Positions 11,140 through 22,439 of a stretch of 64,000 bases of DNA are shown piece after piece; position 1 is the stretch's first letter; each line of letters begins with the position of its first letter. The translations under genes and the position numbers were made by a program. Below the pieces are notes generated by a model. That model made no database searches and was not told where the DNA came from. It worked only from the letters and a program-made list of their open reading frames with translations. The stretch is taken from the NCBI RefSeq assembly GCF_963082655.1, contig NC_081554.1:126207453-126271452 (forward strand). The letters are read 5' to 3'. Source of the stretch: Stomoxys calcitrans. Lineage: Eukaryota > Arthropoda > Insecta > Diptera > Muscidae.

Positions 11140-11962
11140 TAAGGAAAGGCAAAAGTCGGGCGGTGCCGGCTTTATAATGCTCTACACCTACCCTATAGTA
11201 CAAAGCGAGAGCTATGCCTAATTCTGGACCAATTTTGATGGATCTCGCCGGATGTTTTCAGATGGGTTATTAAACAATCCGTATCAAATTTCGAGCAAAT
11301 ATGTTCAAACAGTAATAACTACGGTTCACAAATGACAACATTATTGCAAATTACCCAAAATTTGACGAATGGGAGTTATATCTAATTCTAAACCGTTTTC
11401 GATTAAACTTTGCAGATAATGTGGTACTCGTCAAGAAAAGCGTTGTGTAAAATTTTGGCAGGATTGATCAAAAAATGCTCTTGCAGTGGCTCTAGAAGTG
11501 AAAATCGGGCGATATACATATATGACAGCTAAATCTAAATCTGAACCGATTTCAATGAAACTCATCTTTAATGCCGAAAGTCAAGGAAAATCCTTCCTAC
11601 CATATTTCGAATCGATAAATAAATGACCACTTGATTGCAATATTACTGCAAATCGGACGAACATATATATGGGAGCTATGTCTAAATCTGAATCGATTTC
11701 GAGCAAACTTTATGGAAATTGTCGAAAAACATGCCCATATCAAATTTGAAGATGATCGGATGAAAATTGCAACCTGTAGTTTGTACACAAATTAACAGGG
11801 ACAGACGGACAGACAGTCGGACATAGGTAAATCGAATCAGAAAGTGATTCTGAGTCGATCGGTATACTTATCAATAGGTCCATCTCTGTTCCTTTCGGAT
11901 GTTACAAACTAATTCACTAAGTTATAATACCCAGTACCACAGTAGTGGTGTAGGGTATAATG
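11140..11962. repeat. Dispersed repeat with TACCCTATAG/GGGTATAA ends (diverged family)
   Basis: It begins near 'aaggcaaaagtcgggcggtgccggctttataat' and 'ctacacctaccctatag' and ends with 'agtaccacagtagtggtgtagggtataatga'. The inside holds several copies of 'atatgggagctatgtctaaatctgaatcgatttcgagcaaac'-like units and a GGACAGACGGACAGACAG patch. The plan (opening GGTGCCGGC-type word, inner diverged units, GACGGACA run, closing hairpin) is the same as in the repeat at 16.7-18.35 kb, although the sequence differs. Non-coding. Confidence 0.68.
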
Positions 11963-13420
11963 ATAGTGCAACGCTACTTGATATTGTTTATTGTTACTTC
12001 GTTTTCGTTCTGAGTTAGTTTATCATGCAATTCGCACGATGTTAATAGGAATAACATCGCACCGATGTTATTTTTGTTGTTTTGAACTAATAATAGATAC
12101 CTAGTGCCTTCACTTACAGCAAATTGAAATGGTTACAAAATAATTTGCGCGGTTCTTAAACCTATTGCGTCTTTGCAAACGTCATATTGACTGTGCTGTG
12201 CATAAAAAACCTTTTTTTTTCGCATACACAGTATATATGAATGAACGGTTTTAAATACAATTTCTTCATATTTATTTGTGTGTTTCCCTTGCCCTCATTG
12301 AACTCAGACAGCCTTAGATGTGCCGACATGCATTCTATCCATGACTTATGCCATACCATGACATTCGTTCATTGAAACCTTAAAGTGTTTATGTAGCACA
12401 TTGAATCTTTTATATCTAAAAGTTTTAGAAATAAAAAGACGTGCAAGGCTGATCACTTAATACCCTGCAGCTCATGGGGTGTAATTGCTGATTAAAATTA
12501 TGCTCAGTTTTCTTAAAATCTATTGAAAGGTGCCAACCTTTGAAGAGAGCCGAATAAATTTGTTTTGTGTTTTACTATATATTTAATAATATTATGTTTA
12601 AGTAAAAAAAAATACGTTTTATCTAAAATTCGCAAATCGGCGATGTATGTATATACGTTGAACCCGTTGTGTCAAACACGGAATACTTCGCAAATTTAAT
12701 AGGATTCTCGTCCAGCCCATAGAAAAAAATCTTCTTTAGAATGTTGCAAACAAATGCACAATAGTATAATACCCTTCACCACACTAGTTATATTGGTTAT
12801 AAAAATAGATTTTTTAATTTGTTTTTATAGCCATGTATAAGACTAAAATAGTTTATAACAATAGACAACCATACAGATGTGTTTACGTTTTATTTATCCC
12901 ATTAAGATTTGTTAGGGAGAAAGTGATACTTAAATTTATTGCGGCGTATGTGTACATCGGTTTCTTTGCACTTGCCTGAAATACATTTCATTAAAGACCA
13001 ATATTGTACCTATAGGTTTAGATGCCAATTTCGGGGAATTCGGTGGAGTGGGGGGAGCGTGCCCCCAGGTACTTGACTCCAAATTAACATTTACATATTT
13101 TTGGTTTATTTTTAGTTTACTACATATTAACACATTATGTCGAATATATTGCAAAAGACTGGGATGTGTATACGTTTTATTTACCCAATTAAGATTGCTT
13201 TACAACTTACTCTAGTTGGAATGGTTGTAAAGGTTTATAAATGGTTTGACATCTCCTTCTGATGATTTGTCTTGGTCGGAAATGGAATCGCGATAAAGGA
13301 AACCAATCAAATGCTTCTAGCAACAACACACATTTTGCTGACTTTTAAATGTTTTTTGCTATACTATTCTTTGAATAGAAAGCATTTAACAATGGTCTAA
13401 AGCCGAAAAAGTCCCGCAAT
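11963..13420. other. AT-rich spacer without recognised gene
   Basis: Only short open frames with biased composition are present. A locally G/C-rich word, 'gtggggggagcgtgcccccagg', lies near 13,046. I see nothing that supports a gene. Some of this may be very old repeat sequence. Confidence 0.5.
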
Positions 13421-14930
13421 GCTATCTCAATAATATTATTTATTCTAATAGTTTATTATCCATATACATATATTGTATATTGACTTGGAAACGGTGCCGA
13501 GGACGGGAGATAACATATGTGGATCTAGATTTTGTGGTACGGTACGCAAAATGCTAAGATTATTATTAATTATGATTCATTTTATATATGTATATAAAGT
13601 AATTTGTTTATAATACTTTTTACCATTTCCCCGACAATGAAGAGAGGTTCATAATAAAAATTTTCTTTTTTTCTTATATATTTATATTTTTAAACTATAT
13701 ATTTCATGTTTATACGCAATTTACTCTAATAAAATAAAAAGTTTTTCATTCATGTGAAAAATATCAATTATTTATTTTTATTAAAACATTAAAAAAAGTT
13801 GCTTAAAAGAAAAGAGAACTTTCAAGTAATTGGTTTATGGAGTTAGGTTAGTTTGAAAAGAGGGTGCGATATTAATCCGCCCCATACCACTATGGACATA
13901 CATCTAAGCCAGTAACCGGCATGATGTGCGCTCTAAAAACTAAAATATAACCCCGAAAATCTACAAACTCCTTAATTGTTCACCATACCGCTCCCCTAAA
14001 TTGGTTCATGTCTAGTATTGTGTCCCCACCTAAGTACCGCTGTCTTTTAGCAGCGAAAGCCATGCAATGACATAGGAAATGCTCCAACGTCATCTTCCCC
14101 ACAGGCCCTGCACATTCTATCACTTGCCGCACCGATTTTGCATAAGTGAGCTCGTAGTCCTGGTTTGTGGAATTAGGTTAGGTTGAAAAGAGGGTGCGGA
14201 TATTAATTCGCCCCTTACCACTATGGACATACATCTAAGCCAGTAATCGGCTTGTTCTGTGCTCTAAAAACTAATCTCGAAGATCTAAAAATCCTTAATT
14301 GTTTACCATACCGCTCCCCTAAATTGGTTCATATCTGGTATTGTGTCCCCACCTAAGTACCGGTGTTTTTAGCAGCGAAAGCCATGCAGTGACATAGGAA
14401 ATACTCCAACGTCTCATAAGTGGGCTCGTAGTTCTGTGTGTCCCGTTATGATACCAATACCAGCTATACTAACCTCCTTCTTACTTCGTTTCAGTAATAG
14501 CCTCGTTCTCTCACGATTCGGATGTTCGCCATCCTACCGACAGCGTTCGTCGCCCACGCCCTATAATCAGACTGCGTCGGCCCGAACGGCTTCGACATAA
14601 CCAAGTTTAGTGACGTCAGTTTTATGGCCTTCACTGCAAAATCATCTGTCCTTTCATTCCCCCTTACTTCCTTAAAGTCCCGGCACCCGAACGATACGGC
14701 TTGTGCCACCGCTTATGGAGTTAATAACCACTTTTACTGAATTTTTTAACTTGTCATAAATCCGAATAGCAAAATTGTTAACCAATAATACAAATTCCTA
14801 TATAGAACCGATTTCAGTAATTTTTTTTATCTTAAACCATTGAATTTGATGATGTTTTAGTTAATTTTTTTCTTCAAAAATGAAGACCATTTTAAATTGA
14901 TATATTCAAAATCTTACTTCTTAAATATAC
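13421..14930. repeat. Old dispersed repeat, copy interrupted by a LINE 3' end
   Basis: Blocks here recur at 62.88-63.99 kb: 'tattgacttggaaacggtgccgaggacgggag', 'tgtggatctagattttgtggtac', 'gtacgcaaaatgctaagatt', 'agttgcttaaaagaaa' and 'aattgttaaccaataata'. The two copies run in the same order, but here the block at 13,835-14,723 is split by an insertion. Non-coding, AT-rich; origin unknown. Confidence 0.72.
13846..14712 (-). mobile_element. 3' end of an RNase H-type LINE, inserted with target duplication and partly duplicated
   Basis: The insert is flanked by TTATGGAGTTA at 13,835-13,845 and 14,713-14,723, and the related repeat at 63.77 kb has the uninterrupted site (TTATAGAGTTA). On the minus strand it reads from a coding tail (at 14,709-14,491, with YRAWATNAVGRMA) into the 3' UTR word CTTTTCAACCTAACCTAA. 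The UTR block beginning GGTTAGTTTGAAAAGAGGGTGCG occurs twice (about 13,846 and 14,172), so the 3' end is tandemly duplicated. The same 3' UTR, in plus orientation, ends the LINE at 31.7-32.98 kb. Confidence 0.8.
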
Positions 14931-15239
14931 TTATATTATATGTTAGTATTGTTATAAAATCGAGTTTTTGAGAACAAATCGAGTTTTGTCAAATATTATT
15001 ATAATTTGCCCATGGTAGCATCAAATTACAGTTCAAACACGGTTAATAGATGTTTTCTTCAATTTCACTACTTATGTACTTGTATTGATTTCTTCTATTA
15101 CCATACAGAGTATATATCTACAAAAATATTTAAAGCACATACTTATGCAATGTTGTTTGTTTTTTGCGCGTGTATTCTTAATTCGTTTGGTAAGTTTGTA
15201 TGCGATGTACCTGCACTACATTTCCCTCAGAAATTTAGA
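14931..15239. other. AT-rich spacer
   Basis: Open frames at 15,006-15,312 are short and have no family resemblance. A word ACACGGTTAATAGATG near 15,038 resembles ACCACGGTTAATAGAGG at the far end of the Tigger relic (about 16,141), but in the same rather than the opposite orientation, so I do not call it a terminal repeat. Confidence 0.4.
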
Positions 15240-16160
15240 TAGATTACAATTTGTTTCAAGACATAGAACAATATGCCTCTTGACCTTATGGGAGATTTCT
15301 GTCTGTTTTTAAATCTCCTTCGTCTGATTCCTCGGAATCCCCATCAGTCTCGTATTCTTCGCTTTGGTTAGCCATATGTATTATGGCATCAGATGCAATA
15401 GCACAGGATGTGGCATCACCATCGCTCTCCATCTACTTTGAGAGGTCATTAATTGAATATCCAGGCGTTATTGCAATGTTTGGCTGCATGACAGCAGCAG
15501 AATTCGCCTTTTTGTTATCATGTGTCACATTGTGCCAATACATATCAGCAGTCCACAATTCAAAAACTTGGCGAAATCATGTCTGCTGTTTGAAGCCAAA
15601 AGTTTTTAAATGATTAGTTTATGGTGTTTGAAGCTTTGTATTGCACCTTGATCTATAGGATGAATTAAGCATCCGGTGGAAGAAATGTTAGTGTAACTTT
15701 TTCAGATATCAGAACATTTACATTTGGTTGTGCCTAGATTTATCTAGAAGCAAAAACACGTTGCACTCCTTATCGAAGGCATTATTTGTAGATGTTGTCT
15801 TACATCTAGCTCTTTTTGAAACTATCGATAGATTCACTTCAAGAGACGTATTTAAATTTGTTTTCTCCTTTTTTTATCAAATCGCGTAAAGTTTGTTTAC
15901 CTACATCATATTTTTCTGATATCAAACCAACGGACATATTTTTACTGTGATCTTAATCAGTTATAGTTTTTCCTTAATTGAAAGAACTTTAGGTGTTCTT
16001 TTTCATCTTTAATTGTTAGAGCCATTTTCGAACAAACACCTTGACTGGTCACTTTCAAAACTTTCAATTACAGACTTATTGTAATTTGGTACACAACTTT
16101 AACTCAAAATAAAATCAGGAATACAGATAATAGAGGTACACCACGGTTAATAGAGGCCCA
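15240..16160 (-). pseudogene. Tigger/pogo-type transposase relic
   Basis: On the minus strand, near 15,960-15,855, the translation MSVGLISEKYDVGKQTLRDL is a typical CENP-B N-terminal (psq-type) helix-turn-helix of Tigger/jerky transposases. Further along (15,560-15,290) the pieces FAKFLNCGLLICIG, VTHDNKKANSAAVMQPNIA and an acidic tail (ANQSEEYETDGDSEESDEGD) fit the C-terminal part of such proteins. Frames shift repeatedly and most of the DDE core is missing, so it is long dead. CCTCTATTAACCGTGGTG at the upstream edge (minus strand, about 16,160-16,140) may be part of a terminal repeat. Confidence 0.68.
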
Positions 16161-16699
16161 AACCCAAAAGCACACACTAAGAAAAAATGGTACGCATAAA
16201 ATAGGGTAAAAAACTTAGTTGAAAAAAGTTGGCCAATTTCAATCTAATTTGGTTAAATTTTTATTAAAACAAGGAAAAATTGCACGATTTAGTAAGTTTT
16301 ACTCATCTGTAAGTGGAAAATAGTTCATAAACTTGGGTGACGGAAGTCATTTTACTTAACCAAGTTTCTTTTTAACAAGTTAAATATTCCTACAGCAAAC
16401 AACGATTTTATTTACCCAATGTAAACATGTTGTTATTTTGAGTTCAACATATATTAAAAAACCAATATTCTTCAAATTTAATAAATATTCGTTCAGAATA
16501 GTTTATGAATTTCCCAAATTTGTGTAGTATTGTATAAGTTTATTGCAAATATACGTTTTAAATAAGGTTGCGAGATTTTCTAACAGAGATGAATAAATTC
16601 ATTAACTTTTCACTAATACAAGTCTTGCTCTTTGAACAGAGGATCCAAACATACATCTTCCACTGTGGCAATTCTATGTGTACTTGTCCCACTGTAAGT
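16161..16699. other. AT-rich spacer
   Basis: No coding potential or clear repeat partner is seen in the window. 'aatggtacgcataaaatagggtaaaaaacttag' near 16,190 and 'aagttaaatattcctacagc' near 16,380 look like old non-coding repeat sequence, but I cannot support a family. Confidence 0.4.
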
Positions 16700-18352
16700 A
16701 GTAACAAGTAAAAGCGTGCTAAGTTCGGCCGGGCCGAATCTTATATACCCTCCACCATGGATCGCATTTGTCGAGTTCTTTTCCCGGCATCTTTTCTTAG
16801 GCAAAAAAGGATATAAGAAAAGAGTTGCTCTGCTATTAAAACGATATCAAGATATGGTCTGGTTCGGACCACAATTAAATTATATGTTTGAGACCAGTGT
16901 AAAATTTCAGCCAATTCGTATAAGAATTGGGCCCATTGGGGCTCACGAAGTAAAGTAGAGAGAACGATTTATATGGGATCTGTATCGGGCTATAGACCGA
17001 TTCAGACCATAATAAACACGTTTGTTGATGGTCATGAGAGGATCTGTCGTACAAAATTTCAGGCATATCGGATAATAATTGCGACCTCTAGGGGTCAAGA
17101 ATTCAAGATCCCAGATCGGTTTATATGGCAGCTAAATCAGGTTATGAACCGATTTGAACCTTATTTGACAAAGTTGTTGAAAGTAAAAATAAAATACGTC
17201 ATGCAAAATTTCAGCCAAATCGGATAGGAATTGCGCCCTCTAGAAGCTCAAGAAATCAAATCCCCAGATCTGTTTATATGACAGCTATATCAGGTTATGG
17301 ACCGATTTCAACCATACTTAGCACAGTTGTTGGATATCATAACGAAATACTTGGTGCAAAAATTCATTCAAATCGGATAAGAATTGTGTCCTCTAGAGGC
17401 TCAAGAAGTCAAGACCCAAGATCGGTTTATATGGCAGCTATATCAGGTTATGGACCGATTTGAACCATACTTGGCACAGTTGTTGGATATCATAACAAAA
17501 CACGTCGTGCGAAATTCCATTCCATTCGGATAAGAATTGCGCCCTCTAGAGGCTCAAGAAGTCAAGACCCAAGATCGGTTTATATGGCAGCTATATCCGG
17601 TTATGGACCGATCTGAACCATACTTGGCACAGTTGTTGGATATAATAGCAAAACACGTCGTGCAAAATTTCATTTCAATCGGATAAGAATTGCGCACTTT
17701 AGAGGCTCAAGAAGTCAAGACCCAAGATCGGTTTATATGACAGCTATATCAGGTTATGGACCGATTTGAACCATACTTGGCACAGTTGTTGGATATAATA
17801 ACAAAACACGTCGTGCAAAATTTCATTCCAATCGGATAAGAATTGCGCACGCTAGAGGCTCAAGAAGTCAAGACCCAAGATCGGTTTATATGGCAGCTAT
17901 ATCAGGTTATGGACCGATTTGAGCTATACTTGGCGCAGTTGTTGGATATCATATCAAAACACGTCGTGCAAAATTTCATTCCAATCGGATAAGAATTGCG
18001 CACTCTAGAGGCTCAAGAAGTCAAGACCCAAGATCGGTTTATATGGCAGCTATATCAAAACATGGACCGATATGGCCCATTTACAATACCAACCGACCTA
18101 CACTAATAAGAAGTATTTGTGCAAAATTTCAAGCGGCTAGCTTTACTCCTTCGGAAGTTAGCGTGCTTTCGACAGACAGACGGACGGACGGACGGACGGA
18201 CAGACGGACGGACATGGCTAGATCGACATAAAATGTCACGACGATCAAGAATATATATACTTTATTGGGTCTCAGACGAATATTTCGAGTAGTTACAAAC
18301 AGAATGACGAAATTAGTATACCCCCCATCTTATGGTGGAGGGTATAAAAATG
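16700..18352. mobile_element. Hairpin-ended dispersed repeat (family A), longest copy, with 153-bp tandem units
   Basis: It opens with AAGTAAAAGCGTGCTAAG and TTCGGCCGGGCCGAATCTTA. TATACCCTCCACCAT at 16,744-16,758 is matched by its exact reverse complement ATGGTGGAGGGTATA at 18,332-18,346. Between these lies a tandem array whose unit contains AAGACCCAAGATCGGTTTA, a GCAGCTATATCAGGTTATGG word and a CAATCGGATAAGAATTGCGC word. The anchor AAGACCC falls at 17,411, 17,564, 17,717, 17,870 and 18,023, an exact 153-bp step. A GACGGACG run (18,177-18,212) precedes the right end. Non-coding; because 153 is divisible by three, open frames run through the array without meaning. Other copies: 26.69-27.69 kb (reversed), 34.35-35.16 kb and 62.26-62.60 kb. 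Superfamily unknown. Confidence 0.88.
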
Positions 18353-19050
18353 CATTCAATTCTTCTCTAATTCGTTTTTGACTGTCATTTGTTTACCTGT
18401 AATTCTCTTTTGTAGCTTGAAAAAGTCCTGTTACTTTTAAGCTCAAGACAACTTCAGGTAAACACTTGAATTCAGTTTCGCGCCGTCTACCGCCGTTTCG
18501 TTTCTGCTCCCCCAAGTGCCCAAATGAAACGTGTTAGTAACAAGTAAAAAACATACAAACAATCAATTACAATTAATTACAAAAAAGAACATTTAAGATT
18601 AACATAAACTTGAACAATATTAAAACAGATTGTTTTTTAGATAAACAAATACGACCCACGGCTAGACACACAATCAACCAACAGTGAACTAACAAACCAA
18701 TATTAAGTGCGGGCCACAACAACAAGAAGTGCGGGACATTTCTATACAAATCAACGAACATCAAAGAAGACCCATCAACATATAACATTTAACTTTATAA
18801 ATAACTTACTCCAAATATTGCACATCCCCCTTTTGTATTATTTATTATTGTCCCTTGCCCGTAGTGAAAATTTTTTAATTGAATTTGCCTAAACCTTAAA
18901 TCATTTATTCTACTACTAAATATTGCAAACCCTCTTGATTTATATTCTAACCTAAAGCTAATATTGTCTTTTCTCCCTTAGTGCTAAAATTGCACAAGCC
19001 CAAGAGTAAAATAAATAAATAAACATTGAATTTACAAATTGAAGTACAGA
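18353..19050. other. AT-rich spacer
   Basis: No gene is seen. A patch of C-rich sequence lies near 18,480-18,530. Open frames at 18,573-18,892 are short and hydrophobic by composition. Confidence 0.45.
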
Positions 19051-19057
19051 CATACAT

Positions 19058-19776
19058 ACATAGTCCATAAAGTCTGCGTTCATGTGACAATTTCTTTTTA
19101 ATGATTAAAAAACAACATAAAAAAATAAATAAAGTTAAGTTTTGTTGTATATGATGTTTCTTTATATTTCTTAAATTAGAAAAGAAAAACAAAAATACAA
19201 GTTTGCTTTTGCTTTTTTGTTCTAACGGTACTTTTGTCTCATAAGAAGAAATTATGACAACCAAAAAGTCTGCGTTCACTTACTTTTTATGATGCTTGTT
19301 CTTATTTTTGATCAGTTTCAGTTCTTTATCATAACAAGTGATAGTTACACGTGTTTTTTTTTAATTAATAAATTTGGAAACATGGAAACTAAAGGAAAGG
19401 AAATATGCATAACTGAAAGAAAAATAATTATTAAATTGTGGAAAGACACACAAAGATTAGAAATATTGGTGGAACAGTTGGAAGAACGTATTCTTCTGTC
19501 TAGCGCGTAATTAATAATTACAAAGAAACCGGCATTATAACTTCAAAGCCTCGGCCTGGGCGTCCAAAATAATTATCCGTTAGAGAAGAGCGCAAAGTAA
19601 AATATGGCAAGCAACGTATAACATCAACCAAAATTGTTGGAAATATTAAAACAATGTTTAAAAAAAGCATCTGTGCCGAAACTGCCAGAAAAATATTACA
19701 TAGAGCTGAATTTCATGGAAGAGTTGCTCGAAAAGCCGTATATTTCAGTCATAAACAGACAAAAGCGGATTGAATC
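19058..19776 (+). mobile_element. Left half of a Tc1-like transposon with IR/DR-type end
   Basis: AAAGTCTGCGTTCA occurs at 19,069-19,082 and again at 19,265-19,278, about 200 bp apart, as in the inverted-repeat/direct-repeat ends of many Tc1-like elements. A transposase start follows at 19,381 (METKGKEICITERKIIIKLW), matching the N-terminal helix-turn-helix region. After a frame break come NNYKETGIITSKPRPGRP, a hallmark linker with the GRPR-like motif, then RKVKYGKQRITSTKIV, AETARKILH and HGRVARK. The coding sequence stops abruptly near 19,776 where an inverted RTE-like LINE begins. The DDE catalytic half and right end are absent from the window. Confidence 0.85.
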
Positions 19777-21720
19777 TTTCACACAGTACGCTCGAGAGTA
19801 TCTTGTATGCGATGGGGAGGAGACTTATTCCCCTGAAGTTAGCACATTCCGTCTTGTCTCCTTTCTTATGTACGGGACATAGCATGCTGAGGTTCCAATC
19901 ATCGAGTATGCATTCTTCTAGCCAGATTGCGCAGATAAGCTAATGCGTACGTCATATCAATGTGTCACCTCCGTTCTTAAATAGTTCAGCGGGTAACCCG
20001 TCGGCTCCTGCTGCCTTACTGTTCTTCAGCCGGGTCACTGCTACTTGGACCTCATTCTGACTAGGAGATAAACATTCTATACCATCATCAGGGATTGGTT
20101 CTGCGGTATCCTCTTCGCCACCAACATCGGACACTAGCAGTTGGGTAAAATGTTCTCTCCATATCCTCAGCCTGTTATCTGTGTCAGTTACCAGATTTCC
20201 TTCTTTGCCTCTGCAGGAGGATGTGCCTGCACCAAAGCCGTCGGTCTGATGTTTAATTCTTTGGTAGAATTTCCGGACTTCATTCTGACTCCTGTACATT
20301 TCAATTCGCTCACACTCACGTCTTTCCACTTCCTTTTTCTTTCTGCGGAATAGACGTTTCTCCTTTTCTCCCGATACCTCTCCTTCATCTGGCGCGTTGC
20401 TACTGATTGCAGGGTTGCTCTATATGCCGCATTCTTGGCTTCAGTAGCATCTCGACACTCTTGGTCGTACCATAGGTTTCTTTGAGGAGGCTTCCGGTAC
20501 CCAAGTACGGATTTCGCGGCATTTTCCATGGAGTGGGCTATAGTTTGCCACTGCGCCATTATATCATCGGAACAAGGGGTGCTTTCATCAAGCAGTTGGG
20601 TCAGTCGAGTTGACTATGCCGCTGCCATTTGTTGTGTTTGCAGCTTTTCAATTTCCAGCTTCCGTGCAGTGTCAGATCGTACTTTCCTCGCCATGTTCAA
20701 ACGGGTGCGAATCTTTGCTGCAACAAGGTAATAATCGGAATCTATATTCGCTCCACGGATCTATCGTACAGCTAAGACGCTGGATGAATGCCCTCAATCT
20801 ATCACAACGTGATCAATTTGGTTCCTCGTGTTTTGATCGGGTGACAGCCATGTGGCTTTATGAATATTTTTATGTTGAAATTTGGTGCTACCAACTACCA
20901 TGTTTTTTGGCGCGGCGAAATCAATCAGACTCAACCCATTACTAGACGTTATCTCGTGGAGGCTAAACTTTCCGAGTGTTAGACAAAAATGTCTTTTTTC
21001 CCTATATTCGCATTAAAATCTCATTGTAGCAGCTATAGTACAGTTCGTCACCGTTTGGTATTGTAGTGACGCCATTGCCAGTCCATCGCACTTCTTGTAA
21101 GGCGGTAATATCTGCCTTGTACTTTTCTAATACATCCGGCAGCGCGTATACTGCACCTTCTCTATAAAGAGTGCGGACATTCCAGGTGCAGATCCGCAAA
21201 TCATGGTCATTTTTTCGTTTGCGTGGGTCTTCAACGTTTTTACCATTCCTTTGTTTCTCATAGTAGTTCTCAGTTTTCCGGGGGCGGGTTACTTGCGCAG
21301 CGCCCCAACCGCATGGGTTTTGTGGGATTGCACATGTATCCTTCGTTGTGGCGAGCCGCTTGCTGCAAGATCCGACGCTCGCCGCCCCTAACCTGGGAAC
21401 AGACACTGATGTTGGCCATTGGTTATTTGAAGGCACCAAAAACTCGCCTTGTCATCTCGTGTATCATTGGCACTCAGTATTTAATTAAGAGCCAGTGCCA
21501 CCTGACTCCTCACTGAGACTCTCCTCTCGAAAATCGCTGACTGCCCCCGGCCGCATTTGCAGCTACTCCGCATAGAAACGGAGCTTTCCACCCTCCGCAA
21601 CCTGTGGACCCGCCCGGTAGCTTTCAGCTAAGCTTCCTGTGATAACGATGGGCACCACACAAGTCGGAGCTGAAAGTTCCAGCCTGTGTGGCGACCATAG
21701 TCATCCCGTATCGGCCGGGA
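19777..21720 (-). mobile_element. RTE-like non-LTR retrotransposon, copy 2, 5' end kept and 3' half missing
   Basis: Same family as the copy at 7.9-10.8 kb. The minus strand reads from a 5' UTR (about 21,720-21,440) into a 145-aa frame (21,439-21,002) with KNDHDLRICTWNVRTLYREG and DITALQEVRWTGNGVTTI. It continues through the endonuclease and the linker (MAQWQTIAHSMENAAKS; MYRSQNEVRKFYQRIKHQTD), then KAAGADGLPAELF at about 20,010. Similarity to copy 1 runs to the CERL codons and ends at about 19,777, so the reverse transcriptase palm and the 3' end are missing. A premature stop after ILMRI and frameshifts show it is inactive. Loss of the 3' rather than the 5' part is unusual for a LINE insertion and suggests a later deletion. 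Confidence 0.85.
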
Positions 21721-22110
21721 CCCCAAAACTTCTCTTAACATATATATTGGATATTCCTTTCACGACAATAAAGAGCCATGTGTTTAGGGAACCCCCCCGC
21801 CCCAAAATACCTCCCTTAATAAAAGCCATTTGGGGGAAAATTGATATTCATTTTCGGGACAAAGGCCCTGGTGTCTACCCCACCCTCAAACACAACTTAT
21901 TTACCGATCATGCCACTATGGGGCTCATATGAAATGTTTTTGAAAGTAGAGCACGAATCTTATATTTACTTTAATGGTAAATTAATCACCCCCGAAATGC
22001 CCCCTAAACCGGAAATATTTACCAATACGCTAATATAGGACTTAAGAGAAAGGCATTTGAGAGTTGAGTAAAAATTTGCCTACACAACTTCTCACACCTC
22101 AATAGTGCTT
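21721..22110. other. Spacer, unidentified
   Basis: Locally C-rich ('gggaacccccccgccccaaaatacc') with no gene recognised. Two overlapping short open frames have no family resemblance. Confidence 0.4.
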
Positions 22111-22335
22111 TCCAATTCAAGTTGAGTTTATCAATGATAAGGGACATTTTTTTATAGATGAGTCCGAACGGCGTGCCGCAGTGCGACATCTCTTTGGGGA
22201 AAATTTTTTATATGACCATGCATGGAATGGTACCTCGCAAATGTCGCCAGCATTAAGAGGGGATAACCACCGCTTTAAATTTTGTCCGCTGTTCTCACCA
22301 GGATACGAACTCAGGTGTTCAGCTTCATAGGGGCG
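22111..22335 (-). mobile_element. tRNA-like SINE, copy 1 (reversed)
   Basis: It is the reverse complement of the element at 61.50-61.77 kb. Shared words (this strand) are GAGTCCGAACGGCGTGCCGC, AGTGCGACATCTCTTTGG, GGTACCTCGCAAATG and a GTTCTCACCAGGATACGAAC stretch. On the minus strand the last word gives GAGTTCGTATCC, a decayed RNA polymerase III B box. No coding potential. Confidence 0.72.
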
Positions 22336-22439
22336 AAATGGATATATAATACTTTTACAGCATGTCGTATATATTGTACCTGTGGGGTTTCGGCAACAGC
22401 ACGGTGTTGTCAGAACTATAAACTATGAAGTTAACCTAC

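Noticed and set aside
15383..15613. 76-aa plus-strand frame starting MASDAIAQDVASPSL
   Set aside because: The minus strand of the same DNA gives Tigger-type C-terminal transposase text, so this frame is its shadow.
17105..18075. CRISPR-like regular repeat spacing in the 153-bp array
   Set aside because: The whole unit is repeated and not only a short repeat with unique spacers; the context is a eukaryotic mobile repeat and no cas-type genes are present.
18171..18212. GACGGACG run as a telomere-like or centromeric satellite
   Set aside because: It is short, occurs at the same position near the end of related dispersed repeats, and is part of those elements.
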